A DNA stretch of 64,000 nt. Source: Typhlomys cinereus (Eukaryota; Chordata; Mammalia; Rodentia; Platacanthomyidae). Where the stretch lies: positions 8,002,684 to 8,066,683 of the forward strand of contig JALPQD010000016.1 in NCBI GenBank assembly GCA_023101885.1. Reading direction: 5' to 3'. This document shows, one piece after another, positions 55,577-64,000 of this stretch. Under the pieces are notes generated by a model. The model saw nothing but the letters and a program-made list of their open reading frames with translations, did no database searches and was not told the origin of the DNA. The translations under genes were made by a program, and so were the position numbers. Each line of letters starts with the position of its first letter. Within the stretch, counting starts at the first letter, position 1.

Positions 55577-55616
55577 GTAAGCATGGAGTCGTCCGTCCCC
55601 CGTTCTTCCGTCCCCT

Positions 55617-55640
55617 CCCCCCCCCCCCCCCCCCCCCCCC
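55617..55640. repeat. C24 homopolymer in NDRG4 intron 8
   Basis: Twenty-four consecutive C residues start 40 bases after the exon 8 donor, inside an intron of only 134 bases. The G-strand could form a G-quadruplex. The exact length may also be a sequencing artefact. Confidence 0.9.
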
Positions 55641-55710
55641 GCGCCAACCCCTGCCCTGGGCAGGTGACCTAGGAGCCTGCACCTCACACTGGCTCTCCCT
55701 CTCTCGGCAG

Positions 55711-55767
55711 CTCTCCGGCCTGACTAGCACTTTACCAGACACTGTGCTGTCCCATCTATTCAGCCAG
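55711..55767 (+). CDS. NDRG4: NDRG4 exon 9
   Basis: It encodes LSGLTSTLPDTVLSHLFSQ in phase 0 at both ends, part of the helical cap. Confidence 0.97.
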
Positions 55768-56038
55768 GTAAAGGGTGGGGCTTCCGAGGCCTGTCCTCGG
55801 GAGCTGGGCCCACGGGGCGAGGCCTGGGGCAGTGGGAGGCAGAGTGGACGGCTGCTGCAGGTGGACAGGGCTGGGGGCCAGCCTTTGTCTCCCTGCCTCT
55901 CCCACCGCACCCCTGCAGAGTGAGGATTACTCTGGGGTGTGCGTGGGGTGGTGGCTCCCATGTACCCTCACCTATCTCTGAGCCCCTCTTCCCCTGCCTG
56001 TGCCTGCCCCTCTGTGCCCCACGCCTTCGCATACCCAG

Positions 56039-56142
56039 GAGGAGCTGGTGAACAACACGGAGTTGGTGCAGAGCTATCGACAGCAGATCGGGAACGTGGT
56101 GAACCAGGCCAACCTGCAGCTCTTCTGGAACATGTACAACAG
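56039..56142 (+). CDS. NDRG4: NDRG4 exon 10
   Basis: It encodes EELVNNTELVQSYRQQIGNV and NQANLQLFWNMYN, ending two bases into the Ser codon at donor gtggga. Confidence 0.97.
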
Positions 56143-56774
56143 GTGGGAGCCAGCCCCGAGCGGATCTGGGAGAGGGCAGCTTCCCACGCAGGGCGCGGCC
56201 TCCAGGGGCGTTGGGAGCAGGGCTTGGGACACGGGACACTGACCACTTTTCCACTTCTCCCTGGCTGGGAGGGAGCACTGGAGACTGTTACCAGCACCTC
56301 TGAATCCAGCCACCTAAGTCTCTGTGCCCAGTCCTGCAAAATGGGAGACACCAAATGGTGCGGAGGATTTGCAGCAGGTCTTCTGGGGCCCTTTGAGAGT
56401 GTCCGTGAAAGGGCACCTCACTTCCCCCGACCTTTGCTCTTGCAAGTACTTCATAAACACCTGCTGGAAAGCAGAAGTGAATCAGAGACCCAGGCGCAGA
56501 TGCTCAGTAAGGAAGGGCCTGCTGCGTGCGGGGTCCTTGGGCCAGGAACTCCCGAGACAGAAATGGTACAGGTGTGCTGAAGCTTGAGGTGAAGGGGCTG
56601 GAGAAGACCTGGGCACCCCTTTCCACCCCGGAAAGAAGTTCCGTGTGAAGAAACTCCCAGGGGCCCCTGTAGATGCAGAGCGAGGCCACGCCCACTCGTT
56701 TATATCAGTCAGAAGTGCTGGGCCTTCCCCATCCACCCTGGGATGCCCACCTTTGTCTCTGCTCCTCCCCGCAG

Positions 56775-56831
56775 CCGCAGAGACCTGGATATTAACCGAC
56801 CTGGGACAGTGCCCAATGCCAAGACGCTCCG
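56775..56831 (+). CDS. NDRG4: NDRG4 exon 11
   Basis: It completes Ser and encodes RRDLDINRPGTVPNAKTL, ending two bases into Arg. The acceptor is ccccgcag and the donor gtgagt. Confidence 0.97.
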
Positions 56832-56873
56832 GTGAGTAACTTGGGTCCCACCAGCCAGCCCCTGCCTGCGCTC

Positions 56874-56931
56874 CGCACCCAGACCAGACAGCCCTATGTC
56901 CTCGCACCCAGACCAGACAGCCCTATGTCCT
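56874..56931 (+). repeat. NDRG4: 29-bp tandem duplication before the exon 12 acceptor
   Basis: The unit cgcacccagaccagacagcc plus ctatgtcct occurs at 56874-56902 and again at 56903-56931. The second copy ends 10 bases before exon 12, so the branch-point region is duplicated. Confidence 0.92.
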
Positions 56932-56941
56932 CTGTCTGCAG

Positions 56942-56993
56942 CTGCCCAGTGATGCTGGTGGTCGGGGATAACGCACCTGCTGAGGAAGGGGTG
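56942..56993 (+). CDS. NDRG4: NDRG4 exon 12
   Basis: It completes Arg and encodes CPVMLVVGDNAPAEEGV, the strand that would carry the acid residue in active hydrolases. It ends in phase 0 at gtgagt. Confidence 0.97.
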
Positions 56994-57713
56994 GTGAGTG
57001 TGCGACTGTCCTGACTGGGAATGGGGAGGCCAGAGCTGGGGACAGGCTCCGGATGGTGGGCTTCCCATCCACTCCCCCACACCACCTGCAGGCCACGAAA
57101 CCTGAAGAGGGGGAGGCTGTGGGGCCAGGGTCAGACTGCCGGACATTTCCTCCTGCCCTGCACTGCAGCCCACCCGCCTCTCCACACACGTGAGCTCTGA
57201 GCCTAAGGTCTTTCTACAGTCCTATCGTAATGTAAGTGATTCACACAGTACCTGGGGTCCCCCTCAGGATTCTGGAGGCAGGCACCCCAGAGACGCCTAA
57301 AGAGTCTGGGACCCAAGAGTACTAGAGCACTTCAGAAGCCCAGAAGATTCCAACCCTTCCAGAGCCCACAAGAAGGGCTGGAAGAGCAGGGTGTGGACTG
57401 ACGCAGCCATTTTGACCCGGGCTGGCCCCCCCAGAATCCCTTCACCTCACTGCCCAACTCTCCTGTCCCATCTCACCAAAGGGGTCCTTTCCCTGCCGGT
57501 CCCAAGTTCCATTCCCGTCCTACCTACAGTTAGTTGCAAGTGGGGTCTTGGGTCCTTCAATCAGTCCCCTGACCTCTATATCTTGGGGAGTTCTGTCAGG
57601 AGAAGGCGTGAGAGAGGCAGCCCCTGGATCTGCACCCTCATACCTCCTCTGTGGGGCCTAAGCAATGGGGCAGGGGAACAGGGGTGTTGGTGCAGCTGGC
57701 TCCTTGTCCCCAG

Positions 57714-57761
57714 GTCGATTGCAACTCCAAACTGGACCCAACCACCACAACCTTCCTGAAG
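57714..57761 (+). CDS. NDRG4: NDRG4 exon 13
   Basis: It encodes VDCNSKLDPTTTTFLK, 16 codons in phase 0 at both ends. Confidence 0.97.
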
Positions 57762-57897
57762 GTGAGCATCCCCCCACCCCCACCCCCTCCAGTGCCCTGC
57801 CAGCTTGGGGAGGGATGTCCTGACAAGGACGGCAGGGATGATGTATGCTCAGAAGTCTGTTCAGGGGTGGGCTCATTCACTCCTCTCTCTGTTGTAG

Positions 57898-57933
57898 ATG
57901 GCAGATTCTGGGGGACTCCCCCAAGTGACACAG
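57898..57933 (+). CDS. NDRG4: NDRG4 exon 14 (12 codons)
   Basis: It encodes MADSGGLPQVTQ in phase 0 at both ends, a very short and strongly conserved exon in the NDRG family. Confidence 0.96.
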
Positions 57934-58077
57934 GTGAGACTCTTGGCTCTCCTGCTTTCGTATCACTCAGCCTGGTTAGGGGAAAAGTTGAGGGAGGAGG
58001 GAAGGAGTCCCTCCCCCACTGTCCCCTACTGATCTCAGGCAACCAAATCAAAACATGTTTCCGTCCATCTTCTGCAG

Positions 58078-58129
58078 CCAGGAAAGCTGACAGAGGCCTT
58101 CAAATACTTTCTGCAAGGCATGGGCTACA
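58078..58129 (+). CDS. NDRG4: NDRG4 exon 15
   Basis: It encodes PGKLTEAFKYFLQGMGY and the first base of Ile, ending the hydrolase-like domain at donor gtaagt. Confidence 0.97.
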
Positions 58130-59390
58130 GTAAGTACACCTCCTCACCCCAAACAGGGGTCCGGGGACACAGCGCCCACAAGGCATGGGCTACAGGAGGT
58201 TACCCCCCAAACAGGGGCCTGGGGATACGGCGCCCATGTGCTAGGAAGCTTGCAGAGGAGTCACACTGGTCTCTTGGGCCCTGGCTGCTGGGTCACTCTC
58301 CTTAGAGTCCACATACACTGTAGAGTGTGTGTCCCGGGCCGGCCCAGCCTCCTGTGCCTGACAGATCCTCAGGCACTATTCTGAGCGCAGTACTGGGCTC
58401 TCTGGGAGGAGAACCCTTCTCCGGCCCTTAAGGATCCAGGACCTAGGCTGGTCCTGCTAGGGAAGCCTGTTTGAGGTAAGCCACCCACTATTGGGCCTAG
58501 GACATGTAAAAGTCCCTTGGTACATTGGAAAGTGACATCCAGGTGTATCACATGCATGGAGTCTGGGGACCAGGGAAGTGCGACGTGTGGTATTAGCATA
58601 GCCAAACCTGGGGCAGGCAAGCCCGAGGACCCTGAAGACACAGGGGCTGAGGGGCACCACCAGCTTTTTTGCCTCCATCCCTCCATCCAACACACACATG
58701 ACTCTGATAGCACCTGTGTGCCTCCCAGACTCTCCTCCGCTCTCCCCCATACTAGCTGCCAACAGGTGAACTTCTCTTCATGAATTTGGTCTCCTGGCAT
58801 CAGACTGCAGCCTCTGAAGCTTGTGCCCCCTAGGGCAGGTGGGGCATCCCTCTGGGAGGCTCAGCGCCTAGGCAGGAACAGAATCCCTCCTGTCCAAGAG
58901 CCTTTCTGGGAAAGGAAGGACAAAGCAGCCAAGGCAGACAGGGAGGCCCACGTGGAGCTCCCAGCAGACAGAACAAAACTTGGGGGAGCCGGAGCTTGTG
59001 CTTGGGTAAAGGACACCAGGCAGCTCAGCACAGGTGCCGACAGGAGGGACCTTGGAGCCCCCTCCCTGTCCCACCTGCCTTCCCCAGGCAGAACAAAAGG
59101 GGTGTCTGTGAGTAAAGATTTGCCCCCCCCCCAAGGCCTTACAGACACAGGCTACAGCCTCGGCTGAGAGGACCCTCACAGGTACTGCAGTTGGCCACTT
59201 GAGCTGCTGCTGGGGTGGGAGGCAAGGAGTGGGCTTCCCCAGGCTTGGTCGTCCCTCCCCCTGCCCATCCTCTGTGCTTATCCTCTCGTCCCATCCTGGC
59301 TCGGCTCAATTTCTTTGGCCTGGCCCGATCTTCACCGTGTCCTGTGTCTCCCCTGTTTCTCTGCCCCTCCCTGGCTGTCTTCTCTCTTAG
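58130..59390 (+). other. NDRG4: NDRG4 intron 15
   Basis: A 1.26-kb intron. A stretch near the donor (gcatgggctacag and following) is partly repeated at 58180-58210, a duplicate of the end of exon 15. No other exon or repeat is recognised. Confidence 0.75.
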
Positions 59391-59429
59391 TTGCGCACTT
59401 GAAGGACCGAAGGCTGAGTGGAGGAGCAG
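59391..59429 (+). CDS. NDRG4: NDRG4 exon 16, 39-nt cassette
   Basis: With its split codons it adds IAHLKDRRLSGGA. It is 39 bases, so inclusion or skipping keeps the frame. Mammalian NDRG4 is known to occur with and without these 13 residues (352 versus 339 residues), and this exon matches that difference. Confidence 0.93.
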
Positions 59430-60174
59430 GTAGCCCTGTGGCCCCTCTCCTGATGCATGGACATCCCTCCCAACCCCCCCTCCTGCCTTGCTCCTTCTCT
59501 TGGCCGTGCTGCAGCCAGGCTGTGTCGTGCTGTGGTTTAGAGCCTCCTTGTATCCTACTCAGCTCCATCCCCAAAGGATTTCTGTTCTTCTACAGACCCT
59601 GTCTTCTGGGGGCTGTGTCCCATGCGGGGACCTCACACTGGGTGATCTTAAAGCCACAGTCTTGTTTCTAGGTTGCCAAGGGCTACTGGGGGTTCAAGGA
59701 TCTGGGAGTTCAAAGCAGAACATCCTGTGAACATAGCATCAGGGGGGACCTGTGGGGATTGTGTCTGGCCTGACCCAGCCCCTACCCCCCAACCCCACTT
59801 TGGCAGGCCTTACCTGAGAAACTGAAATAGGGCAGAAGTGCAATTCAGGACAGCTTGTGGCTGTGGATCGTCCTTTACAGAAGCAGTCCTGCCTGTCACC
59901 CCTCCACAGAGGCCACATGTATATTCCTATCCCAGCCATAGCCCTGGCCAGCTGTTGGGGCCCAGGGCCTTGCTGGCTGCAGAACCCCTGGCCTGCGCTC
60001 CGTTGCTGGTCCTGCATGCCTTGGGCCCAGTGCAGCTGCTGCCAGCCCCTGGCTTGGGGTGGAGCCGTTGTGTTGTGAGGAACAAGGTCTGCTGGCTGCT
60101 TCGCTTGCATCGGTCCTTTTCCCTGCCAGTGCCCGCTCTGCCTGCCCTCAGGCCCCTTCTGTTTCTGTCCACAG
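59430..60174 (+). other. NDRG4: NDRG4 intron 16
   Basis: A 745-base intron with no recognised element. The acceptor follows a good pyrimidine stretch (ttctgtttctgtccacag). Confidence 0.8.
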
Positions 60175-60329
60175 TGCCCTCGGCCAGCATGACCCGTCTC
60201 GCGCGCTCTCGCACCGCCTCCCTCACCAGCGCCGGCTCGGTGGATGGCTCCCGCCCTCAGGCCTGCACCCTCTCAGAGAGCAGCGAGGGGCTGGGCCAGG
60301 TCAACCATACCATGGAAGTGTCCTGCTGA
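60175..60329 (+). CDS. NDRG4: NDRG4 last coding exon
   Basis: It encodes the last 51 residues, from [20 protein letters not shown] to NHTMEVSC and a TGA. The tail is Ser/Thr-rich and disordered-looking, with RSRTAS fitting basophilic (AGC) kinase sites of the kind phosphorylated in NDRG2. Confidence 0.97.
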
Positions 60330-61995
60330 AACCCCGGGTCCCACCCAAGATGCCCGTCCACTTGCCCCAAGGTCCTATGCCATCCGCGCCGGCTCATCTT
60401 CCCTTTAGTTTATTTTTGTGAGGGCGAAGGGGAAGAAATGGGGTTACTTCTCTTTTGTTGAGTAAATGAGGGGATCCACCTTAGATGCTACAGCAGAACA
60501 GTCTTGGATGGTGTGAGGGGCTCGCCCTGTACTCCCCCATCTCATTCCACATGTTCACTGGCTGACATGGTCCCTCTTGTCTCCCTTTCTCTCCCCATCC
60601 ATGGCCCCTTTTGTGGCCCTGGCACAGTCGGGCTGGTGATTGGCTGAGGAAAGTGGAGTCCTGTGGGCAGGATCACTCCTGCACTGAAGAAAGGTTAAGG
60701 TCCACCCCTCGGGCAGGCAGGCTTTAAGAGAGCCAGGAGTTTTAAAATCCTGGGTGTTGAGCTCAGACCCTGATGTGGCTGAGAACCAGGAGCAGTGGAG
60801 GAGCCTGGACCTAAGAAGGCCCCTTCCCCAAGCACATTTCTAATTAGTAATACAGGGGACAATCATCCGGGTGGCAGCCACAAGGGGGTGCACTGACCCA
60901 CAGTCATTTTCCCTGTGCTCTCTGGACAGGGCGAGCACTGTAGGGCCAGGAACGCAGGGGCTGAAAAGAGATCATTAAGACCCCTGAGGGCAGAAACCCT
61001 TGTACTGCCCCTTGTAGACCACACTTTGCCACTCCCTGTCCCTGTCCCACTCTGAGCCAAGACCTCCCTGAAACAAAAGTCACCTGGTCCCCTCCAAGCG
61101 GCAGAGGAGAAGATTGCTGATGCACGATCCCAAAAACTTCACAGTGAGCGCATTGGGAGCTGGCAGGTGACTGACAGCCCCCAGGTCCCCTCAGCTGTAT
61201 GGACAGTGAGCTCCGGTCAGAGGAGGCCAGTGTGTCTCACGGACACCCCTGCCGAAGTAATCGGATCCAGAGCATCAAGACAATCCCCCCTCTGGCTGCT
61301 GGTGGGAACTGGGACTTGAGTCTTGGGGTGGGAGATGAAGGTGAACAAAGATAGAGAAAGGCTCCCCATTCCCCCGGCTCCTTCTTCAGCCCAGAACTGA
61401 CCACACACCTTACCAGAAAACAGAGCTATAGTCTCAGTCTAAATGCACTGTGCCCTCCCCTTAAGAGGCACAGAGCGGTGGAGGGGAAGACCAAGGGTGT
61501 TCCAAGGACACCCTCATCCAGGGTTCCTTGGTACGTGCTGCCCCTTCAGTAACCGTGAGGCATTCTAGACTGCTCTAGAGCCCAACAGTGGAGTCTGTCC
61601 CCAGTTCGGTTCACGCACGTGCTTCCTTGAATATTGAATGTGACTGTTCAAAGCTGGTAGAATTAATCCCTTATTGTAGATAGCACTGCGAGTATTGGAA
61701 TTTTTTTTGCTGTGTCCTCCAGATATCTATAAATATCTATACATTATATATATATATTATGTACATGGAGTCCTCCTGTGTGTGGTTTTCCATCGGAGGC
61801 TGTTGCTTTGGTCAAGGTGAACTTTTAATGGAGTTTATTATTTTCTTCTCTCTGTACAAAGTAAAGAGCCTAATTTTGTGTATTCTGGTGGCTGACGTTA
61901 AGGTTTTTGAGACAAAGTGTAAAACAAATAAAAACCCTCGTCAATGTAGAAAGTTAACTGTACTGAAAACTAATAAAGAAACTAGGAACAGCATT
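60330..61995 (+). other. NDRG4: NDRG4 3'UTR
   Basis: About 1.66 kb with no repeat insertion. The distal part is AT-rich, with an atatctataaatatctatac direct repeat and a (TA)n at about 61725-61765. Its freedom from SINEs contrasts with the spacer just beyond it. Confidence 0.8.
61927..61977 (+). terminator. NDRG4: Two NDRG4 polyadenylation signals
   Basis: AATAAA occurs at 61927-61932 and again at 61972-61977. Cleavage would fall at about 61950 or 61995. Confidence 0.8.
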
Positions 61996-62038
61996 CAGTG
62001 TGGTGATTCCTATCACCGGGAAGAGTTCCAGTGGGTGG

Positions 62039-62102
62039 GCTGCCTGGCTACGCATGGGCTATGGCTGTGCGCTGCCTGGCTACGCATGGGCTGTGGCGGG
62101 GT
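62039..62102 (+). repeat. 32-bp tandem duplication after NDRG4
   Basis: The unit gctgcctggctacgcatggg followed by ctatggctgtgc starts at 62039 and again at 62071, with the second copy slightly diverged at its end. Confidence 0.9.
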
Positions 62103-62159
62103 GGCCACTGTAACTTCAGTTTGTGTCTGTACCTTCCATGCTTGTACCACACAGAGGTT

Positions 62160-62575
62160 TTGTCAGTTTTTGTTTTTTAACAGGGTCTCACTCTGTAGCC
62201 CAGGCTGATCTTGAACTTTGAGTAGTCTTCCTGTCTCAACTTCCTGGGAAGCAGGATTATGGGTGTAAATTGCTGTACCTTTCCCTTTTTTCTTTTTTTG
62301 TTAAAAAATTTTTTTACATTTATTTGAGAGAGAAAGAATATATATATGGCGCACAGGCAGAGGTCAAAAACAACTTTCAGAAGTCAATCCTCTCCTTCCC
62401 CAGCCCTGTGGGATTCCCAGTATCCAACTCAGGTCACTGGGTTTTCCAGCAGACTACCCAGCAAGCCATCTCACTGGCCCCTTTTTTCTTTCTTTAGTGG
62501 TACTGGGGATTGAGCCAGGGCCTTCGCACATGCTGTACAAGTGTTCTACCACAGGGCTACAGCTTCAGTCTTACT
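62160..62575 (-). repeat. Antisense B1, B2-like and ID-like SINE cluster
   Basis: The B1 (about 62166-62275) has cagggtctcactctgtagcc. The B2-like copy (about 62310-62480) ends cccagcaagccatctcactg. The ID-like end (about 62495-62570) has ggtactggggattgagccag. Confidence 0.7.
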
Positions 62576-62799
62576 CATAATCTTTCCCCGTGGTAACACA
62601 GATTGTATGAGATATGCATTCGGTTTCACTACTAAGGAAACTGAACTCAAGGCCTCAATAAGAGCTCAAGCTGACCTTAGCGCCTGTGCTGATTGGTTTC
62701 AGAACCCATACTATTGGATCCGTGAACTAGTTTGCAAACTGGCGACCTGGAAGCCCACATGGTGCGTGTGTATGCCTCTCACTCTCAAAGAAATGAATA

Positions 62800-63110
62800 A
62801 AGGGGCTGGAGAGGTGGCTCAGGGGTTAAGCCTCCACCTTGCAGGCGGAAGGTCCTGAGTTCGGATCCCATGATCCCACGTATAGACGCCGGGCGGAAGC
62901 GGGGCGGCCTGCGCTTCTGGTCCTGGTAGGGCAGAGCCTGTGAATCCCGGGGCAGAAGGAGGTGGAGGCGTCTATGGTGGTTCGCGAATTCGTCCATGGT
63001 TCTACACACACACACACACACAGATACGCGCGCGCGCACATACACACGCATATGCACACAGTTGAATAAATAATAAAAAATTTTTAAAAAAAGAAATGAA
63101 TAAAACATTT
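62800..63110 (+). repeat. tRNA-headed SINE, copy 10
   Basis: A well-preserved copy: ggggctggagaggtggctca, gagttcggatcccatg, body tggtagggcagagcctgtga, then ttcgtccatggttctacaca and (CA)n with an acgcgcgcgcgc stretch at about 63024-63038, and an A-rich end. High CpG content suggests it is young. Confidence 0.9.
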
Positions 63111-63164
63111 TAAAAAATACTATTAACTACTCGCTGGTGTGTTTTGAAATTAGCCACGTGCTAG

Positions 63165-63285
63165 TTTTCTTTTTTTTTTTTTTTTAATCTGGGGACAGAG
63201 TCTCCCGCTATAGACCAGGCTTGCCATGAACTCAACGCAATCCTGTTTCAGTGCCCCAAATATAGGGATGACCACGTGAGCGGCC
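63165..63285 (-). repeat. B1 SINE, antisense
   Basis: It has a T run at its start and gggacagagtctcccgctat and aggcttgccatgaactcaac in the body. Confidence 0.65.
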
Positions 63286-63499
63286 CCCTTCCAGCTACTT
63301 ATCCCATTATTCATTCATATGAAACCAATTCCCCGAGTCGGATAAAAAGAGGTTAGCAAATTTAAAGATCCCGCCATAGGTTATGCAGATATATGTTATG
63401 AAGATAAAAAAGGAGAATGTATTAGCAAATTCGATTGGACAGGAAGTCTATTTCAGATCTGGGGACCATGCCACTCCAAGACCTTCATGAGAACTTGTA

Positions 63500-63783
63500 A
63501 CCCAGCAAACTCGGCCGGATGGGCACGCTCACCCTCCAGAAGAAATCAGACTTTGTTCTCTCGGGAGTCCGCCTCAGCTCTCGGGGACCGACCCAGGGTC
63601 CAGGCGGCGCTCATGGTCGCCTTTTTGACCTGGAGTGTGCACATGGCCGGACCGAAGCGACCGCCGCCGACTGCAGCGGCGCGCGCGCGCCCCGCCTCGC
63701 GTAGTTCCGATGCTCCCCGCCCACCCGCGACGTGCCCCGGGCGGGGCGAGCGGCGCCGGAAGCGCTCGTGCGGCGCGAGGACC
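63500..63783 (+). promoter_or_regulatory. SETD6: SETD6 CpG-rich promoter and leader
   Basis: The sequence becomes CpG-dense at about 63580, with gcgcgcgcgc at 63680 and gggcggggcg at about 63740 (GC box). No TATA box is seen. The start codon sits in accATGGCGAC, which also resembles a YY1-type ATGGCG element, a common feature of CpG-island housekeeping promoters. Confidence 0.7.
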
Positions 63784-63810
63784 ATGGCGACCCGGGCCAA
63801 GCGCCCGCGG
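63784..63810 (+). CDS. SETD6: SETD6 exon 1
   Basis: It encodes MATRAKRPR in a strong start context (A at -3, G at +4) and ends in phase 0 at donor gtgagt. SETD6 is a SET-domain lysine methyltransferase, known to monomethylate RelA and other substrates in the nucleus. The basic AKRPR is NLS-like. Confidence 0.9.
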
Positions 63811-63893
63811 GTGAGTCCCGAGAGCTGCATGCGCCCCTGCTCCGCGCGGGGTCCCTTGCCTCCCCCGCGACCCCCGCCGCTCGTTTGTTCCAG

Positions 63894-63989
63894 GTGGCGG
63901 GGCCCGTGGGTGGCGGCGAGCCCGATTCCGACCCGGTGTCCGGCTTCCTGCGCTGGTGCTCGCGTGTGGGGCTGGAGCTGAGTCCCAAG
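63894..63989 (+). CDS. SETD6: SETD6 exon 2
   Basis: It encodes VAGPVGGGEPDSDPVSGF and LRWCSRVGLELSPK, 32 codons in phase 0 at both ends, matching the N-terminus of SETD6 ahead of the SET domain. The donor gtgagt is followed by the window edge, so the SET and Rubisco-LSMT-type substrate-binding domains lie outside. Confidence 0.92.
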
Positions 63990-64000
63990 GTGAGTGAGCG

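Larger units (their letters stand above)
25490..62000 (+). other. NDRG4: NDRG4 gene, complete
   Basis: Seventeen coding exons on the long-isoform path, plus one alternative first exon, were read directly with GT-AG junctions and consistent phases. They give 404 residues from the ATG at 25490, 384 from 42796 and 352 from 49611. The 352-residue length equals the human NDRG4-B form. The fold is an alpha/beta hydrolase, but the nucleophile elbow reads G-V-G-A-G (about residue 114 of the 352 form), so the catalytic Ser is absent, as in the whole NDRG family. NDRG4 is cytoplasmic and is linked to neuron and heart growth and survival. The C-terminus carries RSRTAS, a basophilic-kinase type motif. 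NDRG4 is favoured over NDRG1-3 because of the MPECWDG and MAGLQELRFPEEKPLL starts and the NHTMEVSC end. Confidence 0.96.

Noticed and set aside
1..64000. CRISPR arrays, operons, phage or bacterial defence systems
   Set aside because: The tandem repeats present are microsatellites, coding repeats or SINE tails; gene structure, splice sites and repeats are those of a mammal.

Overview
The window is mammalian nuclear DNA, most likely from a rodent outside the rat/mouse subfamily. The evidence is vertebrate split genes with GT-AG introns, CpG-island promoters, B1-, B2-, B4- and ID-like SINEs, MIRs, L1 fragments and MaLR-type LTRs. At least ten copies of a tRNA-headed SINE with a (CT)n/(CA)n tail look lineage-specific. 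A heteromyid/geomyoid or similar rodent is a guess, not a finding. There is no bacterial or phage gene organisation and no CRISPR array.

Layout. (1) 1-24.5 kb is intergenic and repeat-rich. Its one notable gene-like object is an uninterrupted 964-codon, intronless reading frame (8540-11434) encoding a Pro/Ser/Ala-rich protein with weak resemblance to the POM121 nucleoporin family. A solo LTR with perfect 5-bp target duplications lies just downstream. (2) 24.6-60.3 kb, with 3'UTR to about 62.0 kb, is a complete NDRG4 gene on the + strand. It has a CpG-island promoter and first coding exon at 25.5 kb, a second exon at 42.8 kb, a 15-codon exon at 46.0 kb, a second TATA-containing promoter with a 7-codon first exon at 49.6 kb, and the common body exons from 52.4 to 60.3 kb. 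Every splice junction was read from the sequence and all phases agree. The predicted proteins are 404, 384 and 352 residues, plus versions lacking a 13-residue cassette. (3) 62-63.4 kb is a short SINE-filled spacer. (4) From 63.5 kb there is a CpG-rich promoter and the first two coding exons of SETD6, cut by the window edge. NDRG4-SETD6 in head-to-tail order matches the human chromosome 16q21 arrangement.

NDRG4 encodes a cytoplasmic alpha/beta-hydrolase-fold protein that lacks the catalytic serine; in vertebrates it acts in brain and heart. SETD6 encodes a SET-domain lysine methyltransferase. They are neighbours, not pathway partners. NDRG4 intron 1 holds an antisense endogenous retrovirus remnant (31.8-33.5 kb) and a CpG-rich, poly(A)-ended block (34.2-34.8 kb) that looks like a processed insertion. 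I found no convincing new multi-gene system. The best candidates for something undescribed are the intact POM121-like frame and the poly(A)-ended block.
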